The position numbers were made by a program, and so were the translations under genes. The notes beneath the pieces were generated by a model, which worked only from the letters and a program-made list of their open reading frames with translations, ran no database searches and was not told where the DNA came from. From CALIBK01 sp037444165 (lineage in GTDB: Bacteria; Desulfobacterota; BSN033; UBA1163), in NCBI GenBank assembly GCA_037444165.1, contig JBBIMX010000003.1, positions 29,715 to 93,714 of the forward strand: 64,000 nucleotides of DNA, given 5' to 3'. Every line of letters starts with the position of its first letter. Within the stretch, counting starts at the first letter, position 1. Of this stretch, positions 17,280 to 26,536 are shown one piece after another.

Positions 17280-19760
17280 ATGGGAGATCGACCTTATATC
17301 CTATGGTTTGATGAGATTAGTTTAGGTGATATTCCTCTTGTAGGCGGAAAAAATGCCTCCTTGGGAGAGATGAGAAAAGAGCTGAAACAACTTGGAGTCA
17401 ATATCCCTAATGGATTCGCTATCACAGTCCATGCCTATCATGATTTCCTCGATAAGGGCACGGTTCAAGAGTGGCAGTACCTTATGAAGAAACCGAATGT
17501 TCGAGACAACATCCAGGATATCCTTGCGGATCTGGATGCGGATGATATGGAGGATCTTTCGGAGAAGGGAAGCCGAATCCGGAGACTCATTTACAGCCTC
17601 GAATTCCCTCGAGAGATTATCGAGGAGATTGTAAAGGCCTATCGAAGATTATGTAAGGAATACGGGGAGGATACCGATGTGGCTGTCCGAAGCAGTGCCA
17701 CTGCGGAGGATTTACCCACGGCCAGTTTTGCCGGGCAGCAGGAGACCTATCTCAATATCCGGGGCGAATATGCGTTGATCCAAGCCTGTAAGAGATGTTT
17801 CGCCTCCCTTTTTACCAATCGGGCCATCTCCTATCGAGTCCATAAAGGATTTGACCACTTTCGAGTGGCCCTTTCCATAGGGGTCCAGAAGATGGTTCGC
17901 TCTGATAAGGCTTGTTCAGGGGTGATGTTCACCATTGATACCGAATCGGGTTTCCCTGACGTCGTCTATATTACGGGCTCTTACGGATTAGGGGAAAACA
18001 TTGTTCAGGGCGTCATCAACCCGGACGAGTTCTATGTGTTTAAACCCTGTTTAAAAGGGCCTTATAAACCAATTATTCAGAAGACCCTTGGGAGCAAAGA
18101 GATTAAGATGGTCTATGCGATTGAGGGAGAGGGATCGACGAAGAATATCCCCACTTCTGCCTTTGAGAGGGCAAATTTTATCTTGAATGACGAAGAGATC
18201 ATCCGTCTGGCCCAGTGGGGAGTCATCATTGAAGAACATTATACAAAAAAGTACGGACGTTACTCGCCCATGGACATTGAGTGGGCAAAGGATGGAATCA
18301 CTCAAGAGCTCTTTGTCCTTCAGGCAAGACCCGAGACAGTGAAATCGCAAGCCAATAAAAACTTTTTTGAGACCTATATCCTAAAACAGAGGGGTAGACC
18401 TCTGGTTAAAGGAAAAAGCGTGGGAGAGAAGATAGGGGCTGGCCCCATTAACGTGATCTCCAGCGTGAGAGAGATTGACCGTTTCAAAAAAGGAGAGATT
18501 TTGGTCACCCAGATGACCGATCCCGACTGGGAACCGATCATGAAGATAGCCGCAGGGATTGTCACCGATCGGGGAGGCAGAACCTGTCATGCTGCCATTA
18601 TCAGTCGGGAGTTAGGAGTTCCGTGTGTGGTGGGGACGGGCAATGGAAGTGAGATTTTGAAGGGGTACTCGAGCGCTACGGTCTGTTGTGCCGAGGGGGA
18701 GACCGGAGTGGTCTATGAAGGGATTCTTGACTACGAGGTCAGGCGTTTTGATATAGGACATCTTCCGAGACCCAAAACGAAGATCATGATGAATGTGGGA
18801 GACCCGGACAACGCCTTTCATCTCTCCTATCTTCCCAATGATGGGGTGGGATTGGCGAGGTTGGAATTCATTATCAATAATTTTATTCGAATTCATCCCA
18901 TGGCTCTGGTGAAGTTCGATTCGTTGCCTGAAGATCATGTGAAGAGAGAGATTGAACAGTTGACGGTGGGCTATAAAGATAAAAAGCTCTACTTCATCGA
19001 CCGATTGGCTCAGGGAGTGGCAAAGATTGCGGCGGCTTTTTATCCAAAGGACGTCATTGTGAGGATGAGCGATTTTAAAACGAATGAGTACGCCAACCTC
19101 ATCGGGGGGAGCCGTTTTGAACCCGTGGAGGATAATCCCATGATCGGTTTTCGAGGGGCCTGCCGGTATTATGACGAGGACTATCAGGAGGGGTTTGGAC
19201 TGGAGTGTCTGGCAATGAAGAAAGTCCGAGATGAGATGGGTTTGACCAATGTGAAATTGATGATCCCCTTCTGTCGAACCGTAGAGGAAGGTCGATTGGT
19301 GATTGCCGAGATGAGAAAATATGGGTTGATCCAGGGGCAAAACGGTCTTGAAATCTACATGATGTGTGAGATTCCAAGCAATGTCATTTTAGCTGAAGAG
19401 TTCTGTGAAATCTTCGATGGATTTTCCATCGGTTCCAATGATCTCACCCAATTGGTCCTGGGCCTGGATCGCGATTCAGAGAAGGTGTCCCACCTCTTTG
19501 ATGAAAGAGACCTGGCCGTGAAGAAGATGATCCAGTGGGTCATCGAAAGGGTGAAGCAGAGGGGGAAGAAGATCGGGATCTGTGGTCAGGCCCCGAGTGA
19601 TTATCCTGAATTTGCGGAGTTTTTGGTTCGATGTGGAATCGATAGCATCTCCCTGAATCCAGATACGGTCCTCAAGACGACGGAGAGGATTCTCGAGGTA
19701 GAAAAGGAGCTCGGATTACGAAGGGAGGAGCCTGAAAAGAAGGCCCTGGCTGCAAATTGA
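17280..19760 (+). CDS. ppsA: Phosphoenolpyruvate synthase
   Basis: Makes PEP from pyruvate and ATP, releasing AMP and phosphate, for gluconeogenesis. The 826 residues contain the N-terminal ATP-grasp domain (LVGGKNASLGEM, VAVRSSATAEDLPTASFAGQ), the swivelling phosphohistidine domain (TDRGGRTCHAAIISRELGVP) and the C-terminal PEP/pyruvate barrel (FSIGSNDLTQLVLGLDRDS, GICGQAPSDYPEFAEFLV). The start at 17280 has GGGAGGGG just upstream and begins near the conserved ILWFDEIS; an in-frame ATG at 17232 lies in the predicted promoter. The stop shares one base with the queH start (TGATG). Confidence 0.96.
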   Translation: MGDRPYILWFDEISLGDIPLVGGKNASLGEMRKELKQLGVNIPNGFAITVHAYHDFLDKGTVQEWQYLMKKPNVRDNIQDILADLDADDMEDLSEKGSRIRRLIYSLEFPREIIEEIVKAYRRLCKEYGEDTDVAVRSSATAEDLPTASFAGQQETYLNIRGEYALIQACKRCFASLFTNRAISYRVHKGFDHFRVALSIGVQKMVRSDKACSGVMFTIDTESGFPDVVYITGSYGLGENIVQGVINPDEFYVFKPCLKGPYKPIIQKTLGSKEIKMVYAIEGEGSTKNIPTSAFERANFILNDEEIIRLAQWGVIIEEHYTKKYGRYSPMDIEWAKDGITQELFVLQARPETVKSQANKNFFETYILKQRGRPLVKGKSVGEKIGAGPINVISSVREIDRFKKGEILVTQMTDPDWEPIMKIAAGIVTDRGGRTCHAAIISRELGVPCVVGTGNGSEILKGYSSATVCCAEGETGVVYEGILDYEVRRFDIGHLPRPKTKIMMNVGDPDNAFHLSYLPNDGVGLARLEFIINNFIRIHPMALVKFDSLPEDHVKREIEQLTVGYKDKKLYFIDRLAQGVAKIAAAFYPKDVIVRMSDFKTNEYANLIGGSRFEPVEDNPMIGFRGACRYYDEDYQEGFGLECLAMKKVRDEMGLTNVKLMIPFCRTVEEGRLVIAEMRKYGLIQGQNGLEIYMMCEIPSNVILAEEFCEIFDGFSIGSNDLTQLVLGLDRDSEKVSHLFDERDLAVKKMIQWVIERVKQRGKKIGICGQAPSDYPEFAEFLVRCGIDSISLNPDTVLKTTERILEVEKELGLRREEPEKKALAAN

Positions 19761-20296
19761 TGAAGCTCTTACTTCATATCTGTTGCGCGAACTGTGCGAT
19801 CTATCCTGTCGAGGTTTTAAGAAACCGAGGAGAGGAAGTGGTGGGTTTCTTTTTTAACCCCAATATCCACCCCTATCAGGAATACCAGAAACGATTGGAG
19901 TCATTAAGAAGGTATGCCGAAGAAACGGGTCTCGAAATGATCTACCGGGATGAGTATCTCCTTGAGGATTTCTTAAAATCCGTCTCCCAGGATCCGGAGA
20001 GGAGATGTTCCTATTGCTACTCGCTCCGACTCGAAGCGACGGCTCGAGTGGCCAGGGAGAGAGGGTTTGATCAGTTTTCGACGACTCTTCTTCAAAGTAC
20101 CCATCAAAATCATTCTCTTATCCATGAGACAGGAGATCGAATGGCCAGGGAATTTGGAGTCCCTTTCTATTATGAAGATTTTCGACCCGGTTGGCGAAGA
20201 GGGGTGGAGGTTTCAAAAAAGATGGGGCTCTATCGCCAGCCATACTGTGGCTGTATCTATAGCGAAAAAGAGAGATATCTAAGGTCAAAAAAATAG
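19760..20296 (+). CDS. queH: Epoxyqueuosine reductase QueH
   Basis: Last step of queuosine tRNA modification, reducing epoxyqueuosine to queuosine; QueH is the cobalamin-independent alternative to QueG. The 178 residues carry the family cysteines LLLHICCANCAIYPVEVL, RRCSYCYSLRLE and RQPYCGCIYSE, which bind an iron-sulfur cluster and a second metal. FNPNIHPYQEYQKR is also diagnostic of the former DUF208. The ATG overlaps the ppsA stop, suggesting coupled translation even though no pathway link is obvious. Confidence 0.92.
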   Translation: MKLLLHICCANCAIYPVEVLRNRGEEVVGFFFNPNIHPYQEYQKRLESLRRYAEETGLEMIYRDEYLLEDFLKSVSQDPERRCSYCYSLRLEATARVARERGFDQFSTTLLQSTHQNHSLIHETGDRMAREFGVPFYYEDFRPGWRRGVEVSKKMGLYRQPYCGCIYSEKERYLRSKK

Positions 20297-20318
20297 GCTT
20301 GTCACTGGAGGGAAGAGG

Positions 20319-20537
20319 ATGGGTTTAGGTCCATTAGGGAAACTCCTTATTCTCTTCGGAATCTTTATCATTTTGATCGGTGCGCTCCTCATCCTGAGCG
20401 ATAAGTGGCCATGGATCGGAAGGCTTCCAGGAGATATCGTGATTAAGAAGGATCGGTTTACTTTCTATTTCCCTCTGGCGACCTGTATTCTTCTTAGCCT
20501 CCTTCTGACCCTCATCTTCTGGATCCTTCGTCGATAA
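20319..20537 (+). CDS. DUF2905 small membrane protein
   Basis: A 72-residue protein with two membrane segments (residues about 5-25 and 48-70) separated by the conserved DUF2905 motif WPWIGRLPGDIVIKKDRFTFYFPL. Function unknown in the family. It lies 22 bases after queH with GGAAGAGG before the ATG, so it is probably co-transcribed with ppsA-queH. Confidence 0.85.
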   Translation: MGLGPLGKLLILFGIFIILIGALLILSDKWPWIGRLPGDIVIKKDRFTFYFPLATCILLSLLLTLIFWILRR

Positions 20538-20549
20538 GAGGGCTTCTTT

Positions 20550-21866
20550 TTAGGTAGCTATTTTCTGAAGAAGCTCAAAGAGGATCTTCATTCCGAACTT
20601 CACATTTTCCAATTCAATCCGCTCATTGTTCCCGTGGACCCTCATTAACTCCTTCTCTGTGATTCGGAAGGGCTCAAAGTCATAAACAATCATTCCTTTT
20701 TCCCTGAGGAAACGACTGTCAGTAGCCCCTGGAAGGAGAAGAGGGACGACCGGACAGCCCGGATCATTTTCAGCAGCGATCTCCTCGATAGAATGAAACA
20801 ACTCCGTATCGATAGGAGAGGGAGGAAGGGAGCGACTTTCGGCGATCACCTCCACTTCTATTTCTTGCCCCACCCTCTTTTTGACCTCCTTTAAAAACTC
20901 CTCTTTGTCGGTTCCAGGAAGGAGACGACAATCGAGAATGCCTGTGGATTCCGAGGGAATGACATTGGCTTTACTCCCTCCCTGAAGGACGGTAAGAGAG
21001 AGGGTGTTTCGTAACATAGCGTTGTAGATGGGATTGGAGGTAAGCCATATAGAAAAGGTCTCATCCAGAAGCCCTTTTTCGATATCCTCAAAATAGCCTT
21101 TTTCATAAGAAGGCTGTTTCAGGGCCATCTTCCTGAAGTACTCCTTTACGGTAGGAAGAACCAAAAAAGGGGTTTCCCAGTGAGTGATCGCCTCCAGGGC
21201 ATGAACCAGTTTCACATTGGGATTCTCGGAGTGAGGCATGGAGGCGTGGCCAGACGTCCCTCTGGCTTTAAGTCTCAGTTGATAAATGACCTTTTGACCG
21301 TTTGAGACCTCATAGCGATCGGCTACTCCTTTTTCGTCGAGAATAATATATCCTCCTTCGTTAAGGGCATACTCGCATTGGCTTAAAAAGGGAAGATTCT
21401 CCATCGCCCACTGAACGCCCCATCTTCCCCCTGTCTCTTCATCCGCAGAGGCGAAAAAAAGGATATCCCTTTTGAGGGGAATTTTTTCCCGCTTTAAAAT
21501 AAGGAGGGCCATCATCTCCACAATCCCCATCGATTTATTATCGAGAGTTCCACGGCCATAGAGATAACCCTCCTTGATCACTCCTTCAAAAGGAGGGACC
21601 TCCCAGCCCTCCTTCTCCACGGGAACCACATCCATATGATTGAGAAGTAAGAGGGGTCTTTTTTCTTCACTTCCTTTTAAGGTTGCGATGAGATTCCCTC
21701 TCCCGAGAGAGGGTTCAAAAAGCTCACAGGGGATCGATTCTGAATCAAAGATTCGTTTAAAAAACCTGGCTCCTTCGATCTCATTCCCAGGAGGATTGAC
21801 GGTTTGAATCCGTATATATTCCTGTAAGTAATGGATGGCTTCGTCGAGTAATTTATCCCAGTTCAT
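20550..21866 (-). CDS. M20 family metallopeptidase / deacylase
   Basis: A 438-residue zinc-dependent M20 amidohydrolase acting on small peptides or N-acyl amino acids. Metal and catalytic motifs are LLNHMDVVPVE, YGRGTLDNKSMGIVEMMAL, FASADEETGGRWG with the general-base Glu, and ATDSRFLR. The dimerisation/lid domain shows ARGTSGHASMPHSENP. The start at 21866 has GGAGGGATCT directly before the ATG and is preferred to a TTG at 21878. The substrate cannot be fixed from sequence; carboxypeptidase S/ACY1-like members are closest in appearance. Confidence 0.9.
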   Translation of the reverse strand: MNWDKLLDEAIHYLQEYIRIQTVNPPGNEIEGARFFKRIFDSESIPCELFEPSLGRGNLIATLKGSEEKRPLLLLNHMDVVPVEKEGWEVPPFEGVIKEGYLYGRGTLDNKSMGIVEMMALLILKREKIPLKRDILFFASADEETGGRWGVQWAMENLPFLSQCEYALNEGGYIILDEKGVADRYEVSNGQKVIYQLRLKARGTSGHASMPHSENPNVKLVHALEAITHWETPFLVLPTVKEYFRKMALKQPSYEKGYFEDIEKGLLDETFSIWLTSNPIYNAMLRNTLSLTVLQGGSKANVIPSESTGILDCRLLPGTDKEEFLKEVKKRVGQEIEVEVIAESRSLPPSPIDTELFHSIEEIAAENDPGCPVVPLLLPGATDSRFLREKGMIVYDFEPFRITEKELMRVHGNNERIELENVKFGMKILFELLQKIAT

Positions 21867-21925
21867 AGATCCCTCCAAGCTCCTTTATCCCTTTTATTAT
21901 TTTCAATTTGAAATATCGTTTTTTT

Positions 21926-22043
21926 GTAATCCCTCATTCAGAAGTGGGGAATAAGCCCGAGAGGGGTATTGGAAACGTTCTATGGGTTTCGGAAATACTC
22001 CTGTTGGGCTTAAATTTATTTCCACCCTTCAGTGAGGGCTTAC
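21926..22043. repeat. Palindromic interspersed repeat, copy 1 (118 bp)
   Basis: The left arm GTAATCCCTCATTCAGAAG..., AATAAGCCCGAGAGGGGTATT pairs imperfectly with the right arm AATACTCCTGTTGGGCTTAAATTTATTT..., TTCAGTGAGGGCTTAC. It lies between the 5' end of the M20 peptidase gene and the 3' end of ade. A second, longer copy is at 55162-55299. Relative to that copy about 20 bases of the inner left arm are missing. No coding capacity is seen, so it behaves like a MITE or REP-type element. Confidence 0.8.
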
Positions 22044-22049
22044 GTTTTT

Positions 22050-23771
22050 TTACTCTTCCCCAAATACGGGTACGATTTTAAACTGGTTCACATCCACAAG
22101 CCCTTTATCGGTAATCTTTAATTCCGGAATCACGGGAAGGGAAAGAAAGGAGAGGGCCATAAAGGGATCGACGAACTTACAACCCAACTCCCTCACCTTT
22201 TTATCCAGGATTCTCAATTTCTGGTAGACCCGATCGACCGAGGCCTCCGCCATCAATCCCCCGATGGGAAGGGGAAGGGAGGCCAGGACCTTTCCCTTCG
22301 ATATGACGATTAAACCTCCTCCCATTCTCTGGATTCCTTGAACGGCTCTTAACATCTCTTCATCATTCGTTCCCACAACGATGATATTATGGGAATCATG
22401 GGCTACAGAAGATCCGATTGCCCCTTCCTTTAATCCAAACCCTTGAACGAAACCAACCCCGATATTTCCTGTCCCTCTATGTCTTTCGACCACAGCGATT
22501 TTCAGAAGATCTTCCTCAGGGTTAGGATAGGCCACCCCATCCTTTAAAATGATTTTTTTCATCACCTTTTTAGTGATAATCTGTCCGGGAATCAACTGGA
22601 TCACCTTAGCCCATGGCTGATTGCTTCGAAGGAGAAAAGAGTCTTTATCTATTTCCCCGATATGGATGGAGTCTCGAATCTTTCTGGCCTTGATCCTTTT
22701 GAGGGCCTTCGGAAGGAGCCTTCCCTCTTCAGCAATTAGAAGACCATCTTTAAAAACCTTTTTGATGCGGAACTCCCCGAGATGATCAAAACTGACCAGG
22801 TCGGCCCTGAACCCTGGAGCAATAGCCCCAAGGTCATCCAGTCTGAAGTATTCGGCCACATTTAAAGTGGCCATTTGAATAGCCAGAATGGGATCGAGAC
22901 CTAATCGAATCGCCTGCCTGATCATGCTATCGATGTGACCTTCTTCGATGAGCTCCTTGGGATGCCGATCATCCGTGACCCAGAAGAAACGCCTCGAATT
23001 TTTAGAATGGATCAAAGGGAGAAGGTCTTTCAGATTTCTTGCCGTCGAGCCTTCCCGAACCATAATCCACATCCCGTTTTTCAATTTCTCTTTAGCCTCT
23101 TTCGGAGTGGAACATTCATGGTCCGATCGAATCCCCGAGCTGAGATAGGCAAAGAGTCCCTTTCCGGTAAGGAGTGGGGCATGGCCATCGATTCTCTTCC
23201 CATGGGCTATTTCGATCTTTCTCAGGACTTCAGGATCCCTGGAAATGACTCCTGGGAAGTTCATCATCTCTGCCAGTCCGATGGCCCAAGGTTCGTGGAG
23301 GAGAGGTTCAATGGCATCGGCTTTTAATTCAGCCCCAGAGCTTTCGAGGGAGGTGGCAGGGACACAGGAAGGAATCATGATCAATACATTCAAGGGAATT
23401 CCTTTCGCCGATTCGGCCATAAAACGAACTCCCTCCACTCCCCACACATTGGCAATCTCGTGGGGGTCTATCACGATGGTGGTCGTTCCATGGGGAAGAA
23501 TCGCTCGGGCAAACTCAGGAATTCCAACCATACTGGACTCCACATGGACATGGCCATCGATCAACCCAGGGCAGAGAAAGTCTCCTTCTACGTCTATCGT
23601 CCTTTTAGCCTGATAATCCCCGAATCCCACAATTCGTCCATCAAAAATAGCAACCTCTCTTTTCTCAATCTGACCCGAAAAGACATCGACCACCCTTGCA
23701 TTCTTAATGAGGAGATCGACCTTCCCTTCTCCGGCGGCCACTTTGATCCTTTCAGACAACGGACTTCCCAT
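22050..23771 (-). CDS. ade: Adenine deaminase
   Basis: Converts adenine to hypoxanthine and ammonia in purine salvage. The 573 residues show all canonical motifs: GLIDGHVHVESSMVG, TTIVIDPHEIANVWG, IPSCVPATSLESSGAE, GKRIDGHAP, IRSDHECS and WVTDDRHPKELIEEG. The C-terminal domain starts near GNIGVGFVQGFGLKEGAIGSSVAHDSHNIIVVG. The second, divergent homologue at 2435-4168 lacks several of these motifs. A bimetallic Fe or Mn centre is expected from the family. This gene is the reliable adenine deaminase of the window. Confidence 0.95.
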   Translation of the reverse strand: MGSPLSERIKVAAGEGKVDLLIKNARVVDVFSGQIEKREVAIFDGRIVGFGDYQAKRTIDVEGDFLCPGLIDGHVHVESSMVGIPEFARAILPHGTTTIVIDPHEIANVWGVEGVRFMAESAKGIPLNVLIMIPSCVPATSLESSGAELKADAIEPLLHEPWAIGLAEMMNFPGVISRDPEVLRKIEIAHGKRIDGHAPLLTGKGLFAYLSSGIRSDHECSTPKEAKEKLKNGMWIMVREGSTARNLKDLLPLIHSKNSRRFFWVTDDRHPKELIEEGHIDSMIRQAIRLGLDPILAIQMATLNVAEYFRLDDLGAIAPGFRADLVSFDHLGEFRIKKVFKDGLLIAEEGRLLPKALKRIKARKIRDSIHIGEIDKDSFLLRSNQPWAKVIQLIPGQIITKKVMKKIILKDGVAYPNPEEDLLKIAVVERHRGTGNIGVGFVQGFGLKEGAIGSSVAHDSHNIIVVGTNDEEMLRAVQGIQRMGGGLIVISKGKVLASLPLPIGGLMAEASVDRVYQKLRILDKKVRELGCKFVDPFMALSFLSLPVIPELKITDKGLVDVNQFKIVPVFGEE

Positions 23772-23943
23772 CGCTTATCCCTCCTTATGGGTTTCATAAC
23801 AAATCCCATCCGGAGGATCAAGGAAAGATTTCACAAATCATCAACATGACTTGATCTCCTAACAAGATGTGTTAAAAAGAAAAAAATCATTCAAATGGGA
23901 TGGCTTGTTTTCCGAACCGACTCGACCTAAAATTTCATTAATT

Positions 23944-24630
23944 ATGAGAGACTGGTTCAAAAAGATCGGTGCGATTATTTTCGATTTCGATGGGACTCTT
24001 GCCCTTCTCAATATCGACTTCCTTTTAATGAAGAGAAAGGTTTTTGGGTTAGTGGATGAATTTGGAGTAGATGCGGGCTTGCTTCATGAAACCTACCTCC
24101 TGGAGATCATCGACGAGGTCTATCGTATTCTTATGGAAAGAGATTCTTTCAAAGCAGAAAGCTTCTTTGAAGAGGCTCATCAAATTCTCCATGAGGTGGA
24201 AATGGAGGCCGCTCGCGAAGGAAGCCTCCTTCCCGGGGTCAAGGAACTCTTGAATTTCTTGAGGGAGAGGGGATTAAAGATAGGAATCATTACCAGAAAT
24301 TGTGAGGAGGCCGTTCGAAGGGTATTTCCGGAAGTCGATGAATACTGCGATGTATTCATTTCAAGAGATTCGATTCGGAGAGTGAAACCTCACCCGGATC
24401 ATCTTAATGCCGTCACAAAGAGGTTGGGAATTTCTGGAGAAGAGGCCGTGATGGTGGGAGATCATCCACTGGATATCCAAGCAGGGAAAAGGGTAGGGAT
24501 GAGAACGATTGGGGTTTTGTCAGGGAGAACGACAAAAGAGGAGTTCGAAAAGGCTGGAGCCGATGAAATTCTGAAAGATGTAACCGAGGTGAGGGTCCTA
24601 TTGGATGGGGAAGATGAAATGATGCAATGA
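23944..24630 (+). CDS. HAD-superfamily phosphatase
   Basis: A HAD hydrolase of about 228 residues with motif I IIFDFDGTLALL (nucleophile Asp and acid/base Asp), motif II IGIITRN, a conserved Lys in RRVKPHPDHL and motif IV VMVGDHPLDIQAGKRVGM. A helical cap between motifs I and II (subclass I) resembles phosphoglycolate phosphatases and Gph-like enzymes, but the substrate is open. The start is uncertain: the ATG at 23944 fits the family alignment but lacks a good ribosome site, while a GTG at 23869 would add 25 residues. It is followed by ridA. Confidence 0.85.
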   Translation: MRDWFKKIGAIIFDFDGTLALLNIDFLLMKRKVFGLVDEFGVDAGLLHETYLLEIIDEVYRILMERDSFKAESFFEEAHQILHEVEMEAAREGSLLPGVKELLNFLRERGLKIGIITRNCEEAVRRVFPEVDEYCDVFISRDSIRRVKPHPDHLNAVTKRLGISGEEAVMVGDHPLDIQAGKRVGMRTIGVLSGRTTKEEFEKAGADEILKDVTEVRVLLDGEDEMMQ

Positions 24631-24681
24631 TGGGGTATGGGAATAATAAAAGAGAAGGTGGTTTTAAATGGAGGGATAAGG

Positions 24682-25074
24682 ATGGGTAAAAAAATCATCT
24701 ATACCGAAAAGGCACCTAAACCAATTGGTCCATATTCTCAGGCCATTCACGCAGGGGAGTTTATCTTCCTTTCGGGTCAGATTCCTATCGATCCAGCCAC
24801 TGGAGAGATGATTAATGGAGATATTCGAGACCAGACCCGACAGGTCTTAGAAAACCTGAAGGCGATTCTGGTTTCTCAAGGATTAGGAATGGAGAATGTG
24901 GTCAAGGTGACCATTTTCTTGAAGGATCTGGGAAATTTCAATCAGGTGAACGAGGTCTATGGAACCTACTTTTCTTCTTCGCCTCCTGCAAGAACAACAG
25001 TGGAAGTCTCAAGGCTTCCAAGGGATTCGCAACTCGAGATAGAAGCCATAGCCTTCAACCCCTCCGTTCGTTAA
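24682..25074 (+). CDS. ridA: RidA family enamine/imine deaminase
   Basis: Hydrolyses reactive enamines and imines made by PLP enzymes such as threonine dehydratase. The 130 residues match RidA closely: KAPKPIGPYSQAIHAGEFIFLSGQ, the catalytic-site region VTIFLKDLGNFNQVNEVYGTYF, the substrate-binding Arg in PPARTTVEVSRLP, and the terminal EIEAIAF. The start at 24682 is preceded by GGAGGG; an upstream in-frame start at 24637 would add a tail unlike the family. A strong terminator follows. Confidence 0.95.
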   Translation: MGKKIIYTEKAPKPIGPYSQAIHAGEFIFLSGQIPIDPATGEMINGDIRDQTRQVLENLKAILVSQGLGMENVVKVTIFLKDLGNFNQVNEVYGTYFSSSPPARTTVEVSRLPRDSQLEIEAIAFNPSVR

Positions 25075-25093
25075 TTTAAAGACCATTCATCGG

Positions 25094-25122
25094 AAAGAGG
25101 GCACCCGGAGGAGCCTCTTTTT
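25094..25122 (+). terminator. Rho-independent terminator after ridA
   Basis: AAAGAGG (25094-25100) and CCTCTTT (25114-25120) form a 7-bp stem around a 13-base loop, followed by T residues. It is placed 20 bases after the ridA stop and before der. Confidence 0.7.
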
Positions 25123-25215
25123 AAAAATCCTTTCCTTTTTCCCTCTGCCAAGAGAATCGGTTGTATGAGCCAATCCATTCGTTTATAATGAATTTTGGAG
25201 ATTTGAGGATTCCCA

Positions 25216-26535
25216 ATGAAACCCATTATTGCCATTGTTGGAAGGCCTAACGTTGGGAAATCGACCCTTTTTAATCGTATCCTTGGGGGGAGGAAGGCTA
25301 TTGTCTGGAACGAACCTGGGGTCACTCGGGATCGAAACTATGCGGATGCTGAGTGGGATGGTAAGGGTTTTATTTTGATTGACACGGGAGGCTTTGAACC
25401 GATCTCAAAGGATCGAATCTTTGTTCAGATGCGTGAACAATGTGAATTGGCCATGGAGGAGGCAGATATCATTCTCTTCGTCATGGATGGGAAAGAGGGA
25501 TTGATGCCATCGGATCGAGACATTGCAGATATTTTAAGGCGATTGAATAAACCTGTCTTTTATATCGTCAATAAGATTGACCACCCTAAGGACGAGGATA
25601 AGATTTTCGAATTTTATGGATTGGGGATCGAGAAAATCTATCCTATTTCTGCAGAACATCGGAGGGGATTGGATGAATTGATGGAAGAAGTGTCTCATTT
25701 TCTTTTAGCAGGGGAAGAAGAGGAATCGAATGAATGGATCACCAGGGTGGCGGTGTTAGGGAGGCCGAATGTAGGGAAGTCCTCCTTGATCAATCGGATT
25801 TTAGGATATAAGAGGGTGATGGTGGATGAAGCCCCTGGAACTACCCGGGATGCGATTGATACCCATTTTAAGAGAGATGGAAAACATTACGTCTTGATTG
25901 ATACGGCAGGGATTCGAAGGAAAAGCCGGATTAGCCTCCGGCTCGAAAAGTATAGTATCATGGAAGCCCTTCGTACTCTCGATCGATGTGATGTGGCCCT
26001 TCTCCTCTTGGATCCCCGGGAAGGAGTAACCGATCAGGATGCTCGGATAGGGGGATTCATCCATGAAAAAGGAAAGGGATGCATCCTTCTTGTCAATAAA
26101 TGGGATTTGATCGAAAAGGACTCCCATACGGCAAATGAGTTTAGGAGAAGGATTTATGATGAACTGAAGTATCTTTCTTATGCTCCGATTCTTTTTGTCT
26201 CTGCCCTCACAGGGCAGCGGGTGATGAAGGTTCTGGATATGGTGGATCATGTGGCAGAACAGGCGAAGAAGAGAATCCCTACTTCCCAGCTCAATCGATC
26301 CCTTGTAGAATGGGTGAAGAGGACTCCTCCCCCCTCCTTTCAAACCCATCCTGTTAAATTGAATTATATCACCCAGGTGAAGGTAAAACCCCCCACCTTT
26401 GTCATTTCAACCAATTTCCCTGAAGGGATCCATTTTTCATATGAACGTTATCTGATGAATCAAATCAGGGAAGCCTTTGGATTTGAGGGTGTACCCATCA
26501 GGCTTCTCTTTAAAAAGAAGAGAAAGGGTCGTTGA
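25216..26535 (+). CDS. der: Ribosome assembly GTPase Der (EngA)
   Basis: Double GTPase needed for 50S subunit maturation. The 439 residues contain two complete G domains: P-loops VGRPNVGKSTLFNRI and LGRPNVGKSSLINRI, switch motifs DTGGFEP and DTAGIRRKSR, and NKID and NKWD for guanine recognition. A C-terminal KH-like domain ends KKKRKGR. Normal length and order. One base separates its stop (26535) from the ATG of the efflux adaptor at 26537, so the adaptor gene may be coupled to der. Confidence 0.98.
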   Translation: MKPIIAIVGRPNVGKSTLFNRILGGRKAIVWNEPGVTRDRNYADAEWDGKGFILIDTGGFEPISKDRIFVQMREQCELAMEEADIILFVMDGKEGLMPSDRDIADILRRLNKPVFYIVNKIDHPKDEDKIFEFYGLGIEKIYPISAEHRRGLDELMEEVSHFLLAGEEEESNEWITRVAVLGRPNVGKSSLINRILGYKRVMVDEAPGTTRDAIDTHFKRDGKHYVLIDTAGIRRKSRISLRLEKYSIMEALRTLDRCDVALLLLDPREGVTDQDARIGGFIHEKGKGCILLVNKWDLIEKDSHTANEFRRRIYDELKYLSYAPILFVSALTGQRVMKVLDMVDHVAEQAKKRIPTSQLNRSLVEWVKRTPPPSFQTHPVKLNYITQVKVKPPTFVISTNFPEGIHFSYERYLMNQIREAFGFEGVPIRLLFKKKRKGR

Positions 26536-26536
26536 T

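Noticed and set aside
18612..19340. Long open frame antisense to ppsA
   Set aside because: It lies wholly within a certain gene, has no ribosome site and no recognisable protein; third-position bias of ppsA explains it.
25801..26349. 182-codon open frame antisense to der
   Set aside because: Overlaps conserved G domains of der; no known domain or start signal.
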